Shown here: in pieces, positions 48,407 through 57,313 of the stretch
Position numbering within the stretch: the stretch's first letter is position 1
Layout: each line of letters begins with the position of its first letter
Origin: Manduca sexta
Lineage: Eukaryota; Arthropoda; Insecta; Lepidoptera; Sphingidae
DNA: 64,000 nt
Direction of reading: 5' to 3'
Assembly (NCBI RefSeq): GCF_014839805.1
Contig: NC_051129.1
Coordinates: 13,520,920 to 13,584,919, forward strand
The notes under the pieces: generated by a model
Seen by the model: only the letters and a program-made list of their open reading frames with translations
Databases searched by the model: none
Told to the model about the DNA's origin: nothing
Translations under genes and position numbers: made by a program

Positions 48407-48615
48407 CTTAACACCCAAAACATCATCCGACAGATATTTGAAATCCATCCGCACAGTTTCGAAATCATCCGGATATCCGGACGGGCGAGCCTTCTCGTAG
48501 TACACTGTCATGGCGTGCTTGTCCTCGGTCATGTTTAGGAAACGAAACGTGTCGTATTGTGACGGGTAGTAACAGTATGGAACGCCTATGGTATCCGTGG
48601 ATTTCCAACAACATC
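48407..48615 (-). CDS. GH31 alpha-glucosidase exon 5, trefoil end
   Basis: Starts with CCWKSTDTIGVPYCYYP, the second half of a P-type trefoil (three of its six cysteines), then runs through QYDTFRFLNMTEDKHAMTVY and YEKARPSGYPDDFETVRMDF to a VLGVK end. Trefoil followed by a beta-sandwich is the arrangement of lysosomal acid alpha-glucosidase and sucrase-isomaltase. Acceptor TTCACAG, donor GTCAGT, phase 1 in and phase 0 out. Confidence 0.93.
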
Positions 48616-48721
48616 CTGTGAATGATGGTAATTTACTGCATTATTTTGGTGGCTGTATGCAGTTTGACAGACATTGTAGCTTATGTAATTACTGGGTATT
48701 ACAAGACACAATGATTTCTTA

Positions 48722-48851
48722 TGTTCACACGAATGTTAGACATAAAAATTATACTATTTTGTGGATTTTATCGCCTGTTTTATATTTTAATTTCCTCCCG
48801 ATGTTTCGAAGACTTTGCTGCCTTCGTAGTCACGGAGCGGACTGAGGTATT
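48722..48851. mobile_element. MITE-like element, copy 3 (one-ended)
   Basis: Lies in the intron just upstream of exon 5. It shares CGAATGTTAGACATAAAAAT, GGATTTTATCGCCTGTTTTA and CCCGATGTTTCGAAGAC with the elements at 35700-35833 and 42243-42340. The right inverted end is missing. Confidence 0.7.
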
Positions 48852-49035
48852 GGTCATCTGCATAGTAAAAGTTACAATATCTACCTAAATTTTACAATTA
48901 TACAACTATAAATTCATCCACTGTCTTAAGATGACGAGCATAGAGCAATGCCACATGGTGTTATCACCACAACACTTATTATAGAAATATTTTTAATAAC
49001 AAATACCTTATAATTCATTTTAAAACACTACTTAC

Positions 49036-49252
49036 CCCGCCTAGCACAATTCTCCTCATTAACTTCCCCTTGCGGATAACAATCGAAGCGCATATTCTCA
49101 GCTACTTTAGCGCACATATCTTGCATTACTTCGGCTGGCCGTTCGGAGTAACTCTTCTTGTTATACTCGTTCTTTCGCCTGGCTTCGGTCGCATTGCTTC
49201 TATTCTTTGTGCTTAGATTGTTGTGGTCGTGGTAGCGGTATTCTGGAGACAC
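49036..49252 (-). CDS. GH31 alpha-glucosidase exon 4, trefoil start
   Basis: A Lys/Asn/Arg-rich stalk (residues about 205-246) is followed by the first half of the trefoil: MC at 250-251, FDCYP, and ENCARRG, whose last glycine is split to exon 5. Together the two exons give all six trefoil cysteines (residues about 247-296). An N-glycosylation-type NRSNAT stretch is present. Donor GTAAGT, phase 0 in and phase 1 out. Confidence 0.9.
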
Positions 49253-49494
49253 CTGATGGTAGAAAAATATGCTCGGTAAAATTTTAATTTAGATATATAC
49301 TTGTCTACAGCATTTATGGGCCGGTTGAGCGGAGTGACCAAAAAAATACCACACCGATTTTTCCAATGAAATCATATTGGTTATTGGATAATAATTCCAA
49401 TAAGGCGATCTCATTTTCTGACTTCGTACATTAAAAGTCCTTAATAATTTAATACACAGAGTGTTTCATAATTAGTTTAATTTTTTAATGTTAC

Positions 49495-49561
49495 CTTTTC
49501 ATACGGCATAGGAGATAGCGGCTTCTTCACACTTTCTGGATGTGTTCTTTCCCATAGTTTT
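49495..49561 (-). CDS. GH31 alpha-glucosidase exon 3
   Basis: A 67-base exon encodes KLWERTHPESVKKPLSPMPY and EK, a short stalk between the membrane segment and the trefoil. It was called because its phases (2 in, 0 out) join both neighbours exactly, with acceptor TTCACAG and donor GTAACA. Confidence 0.8.
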
Positions 49562-49765
49562 CTGTGAAGGAAAATACCTTAAGGAATTTTCTAAACATTA
49601 TACTTTTGATGAGATTTAATTTGATAAATTTACTCTATTGCGTGCTATAATAATTTATTAATGGGCATTTGCCCTGTTGTGTGGCACTATCATACAACAG
49701 GGGAAAATACGCCTGAAATAAAAAAAAAATATATTTAACACATAAGACCTTTATAAATTACTAAC

Positions 49766-49933
49766 CGATAATGTTCCTCGCCCCAAGCCCCGCCCATAGC
49801 GCCGCCGACTGCCCACCACGCGCCCACGCACAGCGCACACACCAGGGTGATGCCCAACATTCCTGACCCCACACCAGGCAAACTCTCCCAAAGCCGTTGT
49901 AACGGGTTGCGATGCTCCGAGAAGCGCTGATAT
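49766..49933 (-). CDS. GH31 alpha-glucosidase exon 2, transmembrane segment
   Basis: Encodes YQRFSEHRNPLQRLWESLPG, then the hydrophobic stretch GMLGITLVCALCVGAWWAVG and GAMGG (residues about 150-173). With a charged N-terminal side and the enzyme domains after it, this predicts a type II membrane protein with the catalytic part outside the cytoplasm. Acceptor TTCTAG completes the Arg codon split with exon 1. Confidence 0.9.
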
Positions 49934-50659
49934 CTAGAACAATATACAATGGTAACTATATAAAATGATATATAATATGTATGTTGTTGTTCAATCAAAT
50001 GTCATTGATTACATTAGAAGTAAGGAGAGACTGTGTGGACTGTGTGCTTCTATACAAAATCATCCATAATTTGATTGACAGTCCATTACTTCTGCAAAAT
50101 GTATTTTTGAAGGTACCCCGCGCACCTGAGCGTCTTTGTCGAAAATAAGATTTATTTTACATTCAAGGTTGTAGAACTCTTTATTGCAAGAATGCCTTTA
50201 TAAGACGTGCTTGTATAATATTTAATGAAAATAATGAACTGTTTGATATAGATATTTTCAATTGTAGTATACCCCGTTTGAAAAAGTATTTCAATGTGAA
50301 AATAAAACAGGTATGTTGCTAATTAGATTAGAACCATGGCCGTGGTTGTGTTATGAGTTATATGTACAGCGGCGACAATTTATTTAAATATTGTATAAAA
50401 GCGCAATAATAATAAAAATATATGTATAATAAGAAATGTGCAATAGTAGGTGGTGGAGCTTAGCCAATAAAACTTATAGATATATATACTATTATATTAA
50501 GGGAACTATAGGTCCTATTTATTGTTTAATAAAGCATTGTATGTTTTTTTTTTGTGTATGACCGTTTGTTTCTTAAATAAATAAATAAAATAAAAAAAAA
50601 AATAAAAAATAAAATTACAATCATCATATTATGTATCAAGTTTCTATGTTATCAGCCTT

Positions 50660-50720
50660 ATCTTCTTTAGCATTTAGAAGTCCACTGCTGAACATGGGCC
50701 TCCCTTAAAATGTTCCAGAC
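50660..50720. repeat. dispersed repeat fragment
   Basis: Contains AGTCCACTGCTGAACATGGG followed by CCTCCC, a string I know from widespread lepidopteran repeats. Short and old. Confidence 0.55.
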
Positions 50721-52492
50721 AACTCATTTAGCAGATTTAGACACAATATTTTATACTTTGCCCGAAACATAATTTAATTCATTTTGTATGTATAAGTAAA
50801 AAAATATTTGCAAGTTGCCCAGAATTGTAATTTATGAGCAAACTGAATATGAATTGTAATTTATAATAGGCGACCGAGCCACCATTTCCCAAATCAAAGC
50901 GATCATAATTTTGACGCCTAAGTATATTTCTGCTAGGATTTATAGGCGCATGTTTTTTTTACTCTAGTTTAAATATTCACACACCTCACCGAACAATATG
51001 TTGTATTGTGAGATCCATTTTATTTAAATTCTGAGAACATCACAAATCACAGTACACAATATTCACAAACTTATTTCTTATAATTTGCATAAGCAAAAAC
51101 AGCAGAGTAAACAGATTTCTCTGAACCAAGCCATTTATATGCATTTCTATAAATACTAAAGTTCAAAGGTGATTGATTTATGTTTCAAAACAAGATAAAT
51201 AAAACAAAGAAAGTGTATTGTTAAAATGGTGATTCATGTAAATGAATGCATTGTGACACAACATATATGGTTTAAATTCATTTAGGCAAGTAATATGCAG
51301 AAAGTAGAGTTATCTCTTATGAATTTTTTGTTTTGGAAATAAGAAGGCAAATGCATAATGAGTACAGATTAAAACAACGCATTGAGATAAATATTTCAGA
51401 GATTTGCAAATATTTGTTCTTATCAATAATGATAATTTGTCAACACAACATAAGTCATTGTAGGACATACATGGGTAAACCTGGTTATCTTTTACATACA
51501 CTGGCTAATTAACAAAATGTAAATTATACCAGAGGCGAATGGTCCATATAACACAACTTCTGCCAGCTTCCCTTTTGAATATATGTAACTATTGAAATAA
51601 ATTATATTAATAAATGAATAATTGGTATTTATAGCATGGTCAGCTAAAATTTAAATATAATTAGTATTATTAGTACCAAATTTTACCTTTTGCCACCAAA
51701 TCAACAGTGTAACACTAGACAACAGTAAATAAAACAGACTTATTATCACAGCAATGCTTCGTCCTTTGATAAATAACGTCTATGAATAAGGGAGTTAATC
51801 TTAACTATTGGTTTCAATACATCTATGAGCCATTTATGTGTTAGCACAACCAACACATAATCATGCCTGATATATGAATGGCATCCATCCCCCTTACAAA
51901 CCGAACCATATACACTGGCACTAGACCAGAAAGACAATCAAATAAGTAATATTACTTAATTTGTAAAGCTATACAGCTCGTAATCAGATTAAAATGAAAA
52001 ACATTTAATTTACCTTTATTTTATTTGTTTTCTTATGCATGTACTATTATGGCCTTTGTTGAACTTTAAATGTATTTTTTATTTTTATGATTCATTTAAA
52101 ATATTTCCAATATTGTTAATGGTTAAATGTGTCTGACACATAAATTATTAAAGAATTTATATAATTACAGCAAAATAAAATATGGATGTGTAAATATTTT
52201 TTAATGTTGGCATGCTAAGAATGTCTGTAATTTAATATTTGTTTTGTTTTCCAGTAGTCTTTTGTTACAAAACCACAAAGGTAAATTGATTTTACAACAT
52301 ACATAATTTGAGCTCATAATATATTAAGTATTATAATCAGGGATGCATTGACTATATTTTCATGGTTAAGTGGCTGAACCAAATTTGAGGAATTTGATAT
52401 GAAAGTTGAACTCTAAGAATCAATATAGAAGAAATTTATTTATTATATAATAGCCAGAAAGAGGTAGGATATGTATTTTTTTTATTGCTTTG

Positions 52493-52672
52493 AATGAAGA
52501 AATGAGCTTGCCATTCGTCTGACGATAAGCGATATGACTGCTCACAAACAGTGGAAACACTATCCAACACCTTGAATTCTAAGCATTGTTTGGTATTCCA
52601 CTACACTCGCCATCCTGAGAAATGAGATGTTAAGTCTTATTATGTCCAGTAGATACACTGTCTATTAGTCTA
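52493..52672. repeat. dispersed lepidopteran repeat, copy 2
   Basis: Corresponds to the first part of 15161-15454 (for example CACTATCCAACACCTTGAAT and TGAGATGTTAAG), diverged and lacking the 3' part. Confidence 0.7.
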
Positions 52673-52710
52673 TTTTTTTATAGATTGGCCAAGAAAATAA
52701 AAATCCTACT

Positions 52711-52800
52711 TTTAAGGTTATAGCTTAAGGTCCATTTTTCATACATTTTGTTTCACCTTTAATCTGGGTAACTAAACAAGTATTGGCAAGTAAAGAATTT
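52711..52800. mobile_element. half copy of the foldback MITE
   Basis: About 89 bases match 13524 onward with about one mismatch, but the inverted right half is not present. It sits 40 bases after another dispersed repeat. Confidence 0.8.
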
Positions 52801-53060
52801 TGTTTGAATGAATTTTAATTTAAAGTTAATTCTAATGTAACAAAATATTTGATTGATTAGGACAAAATTTTGTATCATAATTCATACAGAAGTGTGAAGA
52901 TCAGCTAAAATCACTATCTGAACTAATGTTAATGTATGGAAATGGCAAAGTGATGCAACTGCAGCTGATGGTAAGTGCGTGGGGTCCAATAAAATATAGA
53001 CTGAGGAAAGATAATTACCCCTATGCAGTCAACACATTTATTAACTAAGCAACAACATAC

Positions 53061-53437
53061 CTGTGTTCTCTAGAGTTGGATTCCTCCTCATTCCTAGGCT
53101 TTGGGATGACGCCACTAAATAAAGGAGCCCTAGCGCTCTTTCCGTTGTACCGCCCGAACGGAGCGAACGAGTTCGACAATTTCCGCTTAAAACTCACATT
53201 TTTAGAACCATTTAACGATGTCTCGGTTTGACGATCACTTCGCGAAGACTCACCAACATTCTCAAGAAATTTAGAAGGCTTATCCCCTTCATAATACAAG
53301 CGATAGTTTATATTATCATTTAACGTTAACAAATCAGTTTTTGAACTAGGTGATTTATCGCAAAAATCTTCGAAAGAAACTATTTCGTAATCGTCGTCTT
53401 CCCCGGATTTCTCCGGTTTGTAGGGTATTTTTGGCAT
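53061..53437 (-). CDS. GH31 alpha-glucosidase exon 1, start and cytoplasmic tail
   Basis: The ATG at 53437 opens MPKIPYKPEKSGEDDDYEIV, followed by about 105 more polar residues with many Ser, Lys and Asp and no domain. The exon ends in phase 2 at donor GTATGT, and the codon AG|A continues exactly into YQRF of exon 2. The 125-residue tail precedes the transmembrane segment. The whole gene in the window encodes about 608 residues of a protein that should be roughly 900-1000 long by comparison with the family. The product would hydrolyse terminal alpha-1,4-linked glucose; lysosomal versus plasma-membrane location is not decided. It is divergent to the zucchini-like gene at 54030. Confidence 0.85.
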
Positions 53438-54029
53438 ATTTTCTTTGTTTTAATTTTTACGTTCCATGGATCTAATTTTAGGAGGCGAAAAACGATTGCA
53501 AACCTCAATAGTGAATATGAAGCGAATTACAATTCTATAGTTGATTAATTATGTATATAATAATTTATAATAAAAACAAATGAATATTAATATCCTTAAC
53601 GGTTCAACTGCAAAATTATCGCAATTTGTAATTTGTTTATTTCTTCTGTCAAAATGTGCGAAACAAACCATAGAGCTCAAGTCACAGAGTAAATTTGAAT
53701 GAATGAAATTCGTAAGGAAAAGGAAGAATTTATAGAAAACGTAAACTTGGTTCAAATAAAAAATATTTCAATGCATATTTTTTAATTAAATATGTTACTT
53801 ACGTTAGTTAATTTAACCCTCAAACATTTTAATATAGCCATTCGGGAGCAGACGATATTATATCGTCTGCTCCCGAATGGCAAATTAAACAAAGAGCTAC
53901 CCTCTTTTAGGAAAAAAATGACGATAATTCTAAATTTTTTATCAAATGCGTGAACAACTTTGTGGACGATCGATATAAAAAGCATTTTTTTTTATTTGTG
54001 GCGTGTGAATATATAGTGTAATATACAAC
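53438..54029. promoter_or_regulatory. divergent promoter region between GH31 and zucchini
   Basis: Only 592 bases separate the two start codons, which point away from each other, so both promoters must lie here or overlap. No clear TATA box is assigned. A perfect palindrome sits in the middle. Confidence 0.6.
53837..53881. repeat. perfect palindrome, 22-bp arms, 1-base loop
   Basis: Arms 53837-53858 (GCCATTCGGGAGCAGACGATAT) and 53860-53881 are exact reverse complements around one T. It lies in the divergent promoter, about 150 bases before the zucchini start. Confidence 0.95.
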
Positions 54030-54489
54030 ATGGACTGGAAAAGTGCGAGGATCATTTTAACAGCTACAGCAACAGTAGTAGTCGCGTCACAAGTGGCTAA
54101 GAAGATATACAACTATTTTTTCCATTCGAGGAAGTCTTCACATGCCGATGCAAATAATGATGACTCCTGTTGTGAATTAATAAACATCAAAAATCGAGAG
54201 ATAAACGATGTCATACTATTTTCGGACGATGTTGTTCGACATACGATCAGGATCCCGCCAAATAGAGATATCACAATTTGCGAAAGCAGAGAGCTCAATT
54301 GCTTCAAACTAATTAAATACATCAAATCGGCACGAGAGACGTTGGACGTTTGTATGTATTTAATTACCAGTAGCGAAATAGCTGAACAAATTATAAGATT
54401 GGGACAAAAACACGTTTTAGTAAGAATTGTTGTTGACAGCGATATGGCTTACACACCTCCGTCGCAAATAAAAAAATTGAAAGAATATA
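54030..54489 (+). CDS. zuc: zucchini/PLD6 exon 1, mitochondrial phospholipase D-like nuclease
   Basis: The ATG at 54030 opens MDWKSARIILTATATVVVAS, an N-terminal membrane segment (residues about 8-25) that in this family anchors the protein to the outer mitochondrial membrane. The rest includes DILFSD-like and CESRELNCFKLIKYIKSARE stretches, then LDVCMYLITS and VLVRIVVDSD, the usual start of a PLD fold. The exon ends in phase 1 at donor GTAAGT. In insects Zucchini cuts piRNA precursors and defines the 5' ends of phased piRNAs. With exons 2 and 3 the protein has 267 residues, normal for the family. Confidence 0.9.
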
Positions 54490-54710
54490 GTAAGTAATTT
54501 AGTTTCTTTTTTAACTTATTGATACCTAATTTATCATTATTATAAAATAAAATTCATATTTTAAAAAAATTACAATATGATAACTGTACCAAAGTCATAA
54601 AATATGTGGTTCAAGAGGGTCCTCAGGCCACTGTGCCGTTTAAACAGAAGAGCATGCAATATTTATTTTCAGTGTCCATACTCAAACAGTAATATAATGT
54701 TTTTTTACAG

Positions 54711-55030
54711 GTTTTATCGAAGTTCAAACTAACAATAAATCTATATTAATGCATCATAAGTTCTGCATCATTGACGGGCCAAAAGCCATTAAACGGAAAA
54801 ATATATTAAAATCATATGCTGAAAAATTAAATGTGCACACACAACACATAAAATTAACAAAACCACCAACAAAACCAAAGCCTGTTAGAGGTTTTGTTAT
54901 GTCAGGTTCATTGAATTGGTCTACTCATGCTATGGTGTCAAACCACGAGAGTGTAATAGTGACTTCACATTCTAATATCGTTAGTAAATTCGAAAAAGAA
55001 TTTGAAACTTTATGGGTGGAGAATGAGCCA
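54711..55030 (+). CDS. zuc: zucchini/PLD6 exon 2, HKD catalytic motif
   Basis: Acceptor TTTTACAG joins in phase 1. The exon carries the single HKD motif: H168, K170 and D175 in MHHKFCIIDG. It continues to SGSLNWSTHA (219-223 region) and NHESVIV. PLD6-type enzymes have one HKD per chain and act as dimers. About 40 residues, Lys/Pro-rich (KLTKPPTKPKPVRG), lie between the HKD and GSLNW. That is longer than I expect of compact PLD6 enzymes, though insect Zucchini may share it. Exit is in phase 0 at donor GTAAGT. Confidence 0.93.
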
Positions 55031-55113
55031 GTAAGTTTTTTTAAACATTTGCTTTCTTATCTATCTTGATCGATTTTAAATCTACTACACTGAATTTTCA
55101 TTACATTTTTCAG

Positions 55114-55137
55114 GCACTGGTTTCATCAATGTGTTAA
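55114..55137 (+). CDS. zuc: zucchini/PLD6 exon 3, last seven codons
   Basis: After acceptor TTTTTCAG it encodes ALVSSMC and TAA, in phase 0 with exon 2. It is called because the alternative, reading through the exon 2 donor, gives a low-complexity tail, and both splice signals are strong. Short and without a domain, so a little less certain. Confidence 0.7.
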   Translation, partial: ALVSSMC

Positions 55138-55141
55138 TAAA
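55136..55141 (+). terminator. polyadenylation signal AATAAA overlapping the zuc stop codon
   Basis: AATAAA begins at the second base of the TAA stop. If used, the 3' UTR would be very short (some tens of bases). Confidence 0.5.
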
Positions 55142-55817
55142 TCGAAGTAAAAGGTGTATATAAAAACTTAAGGTGAGTGATATTCCAATTGCTCAAATGA
55201 TGTGTAATAAAACAAGATATTTGTTTGTTACGTTTTTATTCGTTTTATGTTCGAGGTTGTTGATATTTTCATTTTATTTTCATTCATATTATTCATTATC
55301 ATTATCATTTTCAATAAATTTTCAAGCAATATTGATCGACGAGGATAATCTTCGACATAACATTCTGTTACAGCGCCCTCTACATTTTATTTTGATTTCG
55401 TAAGTCTTAAATGACAGAAGGGCAATCATAGACAACTCCATGTGCACTTCAGTTTCGATCGATCATATGTTTTCTTTGTGTAGTTTTTTCAGCCGCTGTA
55501 ATTCGAATTGGTTAGAATTTTCATCGTTTATGTACGCGATAATAAATTCATTATTAGTTCTAACAGTGATTTCCGGGCTCAGTAGAGTGTCGTTGTGTTA
55601 AAATATTTTTTTAGGACCGAAATTAAGTGGTGCATACAAGTGCATTATTGTGTGCACGTGCTTGCATTCTTCAGGCTAATTCCAAAGTTTCAGTTTTCAA
55701 ACCGACTGAAAACTGTTGTAGTATACAAAAGAACGTTTGTACCGCCTATTTAACGCGTCGCAGTCGCGAAATTTGCCGTTTTCACGTTAAAACGTGCATT
55801 TGAAAGTGTTGCAGGAG
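55142..55817. other. spacer after zucchini
   Basis: No exon is supported. A CTCF-core-like AGAGGGCGCT (minus, 55372-55381) lies 235 bases after the stop codon. Sequence around 55690-55815 is more CpG-containing and might be the 5' UTR of a following plus-strand gene. Confidence 0.4.
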
Positions 55818-55916
55818 ATGATAGGTTGGAATCCTCGTTTCGGTTATTTTTTTCGTCGTGTTTTCTTCATGGATTATTGTTTTGGGATGTTTAACCTCAT
55901 GGATGAAGTGCTAGTG
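55818..55916 (+). CDS. doubtful first exon of an unidentified small gene
   Basis: From ATG at 55818, 33 open codons (with aromatic residues, MIGWNPRFGYFFRRVFFMDY and CFGMFNLMDEVLV) lead to a good donor GTACGT in phase 0. The next candidate exon at 56604 joins in phase 0. No domain is recognised. It may be a 5' UTR with an upstream frame. Confidence 0.2.
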
Positions 55917-56603
55917 GTACGTACAAATAATATTAACGCATAATATGCACTTTTTGTAAAGAAAAACAGCGAAATTTAGAAGGGCATTCCAGAAAGGTCA
56001 TGTTGTTATTATTTGTATTTGCCCAGGATAGTACCACATTCTTTGTGTTTAGTGTTGTTTTAAAGATTTTTAATATATGGCAGGTTATTTACTCTTTTTC
56101 AAAAGTACTGACATTGTTTTAAAGTCACAATAAAATAATAAATTAAACATAACCTACATTGACAAGTAATATGCACCAACATTGAGTGCCAAAAATATTT
56201 GTTCATAAAGAATTTAATATAAAATTATATTGTTTCATATACTGCAATTTAAGAGTCCTTTTTACTCTATAAAAATTGATTGCCCCTACACAATAATTAT
56301 TCTTAAGCTATGGCAGTTTTGATCCCGGAGTATTGTATTTTTGTTAGTTGTTTGTGATAATTATAGAATCTTTGTGTTATGTCATACTTTGCCAAGGGTA
56401 TGTTTTCTTGTTTGTCAGTGCAGGAAATGATGATAAATTATGTTCAATGTTATATAATTTATATTACAGCAAAAAATGGTTTTGTTACTAAACTATATTT
56501 TTATATTTTATTAAATACTCCTAATTATTTTCCAATAATATTAAGGTGCAGGTTCTAACTATTGTCACAGGGTGTTTAAACAAATTATTATTTTTTGTTC
56601 CAG

Positions 56604-56708
56604 ATAAATGCGGCCATAATGAAATACATGTGCAAGTGTAATTGTGCCACGGATGGTTCAGTGCCGCAGTGTTGGATAAATAGTGAAAACGATATGTACA
56701 TAACATGA
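56604..56708 (+). CDS. doubtful second exon of the same small gene
   Basis: After acceptor TGTTCCAG it reads INAAIMKYMCKCNCATDGSV and PQCWINSENDMYIT to TGA. Four cysteines in a short stretch could suggest an extracellular fragment, but the peptide ends soon after and resembles no family I can name. Total with the previous exon is 67 residues. Confidence 0.2.
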   Translation: MNAAIMKYMCKCNCATDGSVPQCWINSENDMYIT

Positions 56709-56999
56709 GATAAACGTGGCGAATTTGGCGAGAACACGTCGTGTGATTGGAAAACGATAGATTCAAAAAATATTCTTATTGGTGAACACATGATCAAATT
56801 CCATGAGGGGTGTGTGTGTAGTATGGAAAACTATCGGAAATGTTCCTCTAAAAATACTTGAAGCCTCTTTTTAGTGTAATTAAGGATATATATCAAAGTA
56901 ATCTGATTTACACAATGTGTTCACGTCAAAAGTTATTGGTGTAAACAGTTTTAAAAATGTGGTTAGTAAGTGTGCACATTGGATGCAGTGTTTTCCACG
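56709..56999. other. AT-rich DNA, nothing recognised
   Basis: No feature is recognised. Confidence 0.4.
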
Positions 57000-57313
57000 A
57001 GATGGCGCTGCTCGGATTGTTGCTGAGTAAGTGAGATACTTGTTTAACCACCGTCTGCTAGATGGCGTTGGTAAGTACGAGTCATTGTTGTTCAGAGCCA
57101 TCTAGTGTAGAGTAGAAAAAATATAATTATGATGAGTGTCGATAGATGGCGCTTTATATATTTTTTTTTTATAAAATTTTCTTTTAAAAAATCTCGCTAC
57201 CTAGGTATTTTGTCGTTTATTTTATTGCTAGTAGATTTTTTTGTGAGATATATTTAAATTTATAAGACTAGTTATATAAAAATGACTACGGTTACTCGAC
57301 GACAGATGTCGCT
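57000..57313 (+). promoter_or_regulatory. cluster of CTCF-core-like motifs
   Basis: Within 314 bases there are AGATGGCGCT (57000-57009), AGATGGCGTT (57060-57069), GCCATCTAGTG on the other strand (57097-57107), AGATGGCGCT (57144-57153) and AGATGTCGCT (57304-57313). They resemble the fly CTCF core (AGGTGGCGC) and share no longer flank, so they are not simply tandem copies of one unit. GCCAT is also the core of Pleiohomeotic sites. A boundary or Polycomb-type element is possible; function is inferred. Confidence 0.35.

Larger units (their letters stand above)
49934..53060. other. GH31 intron 1, 3.1 kb with repeats
   Basis: AT-rich intron. It holds a repeat fragment at about 50660-50720 and two adjacent dispersed elements at 52493-52800 (separate entries). 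No exon is supported. Confidence 0.6.
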
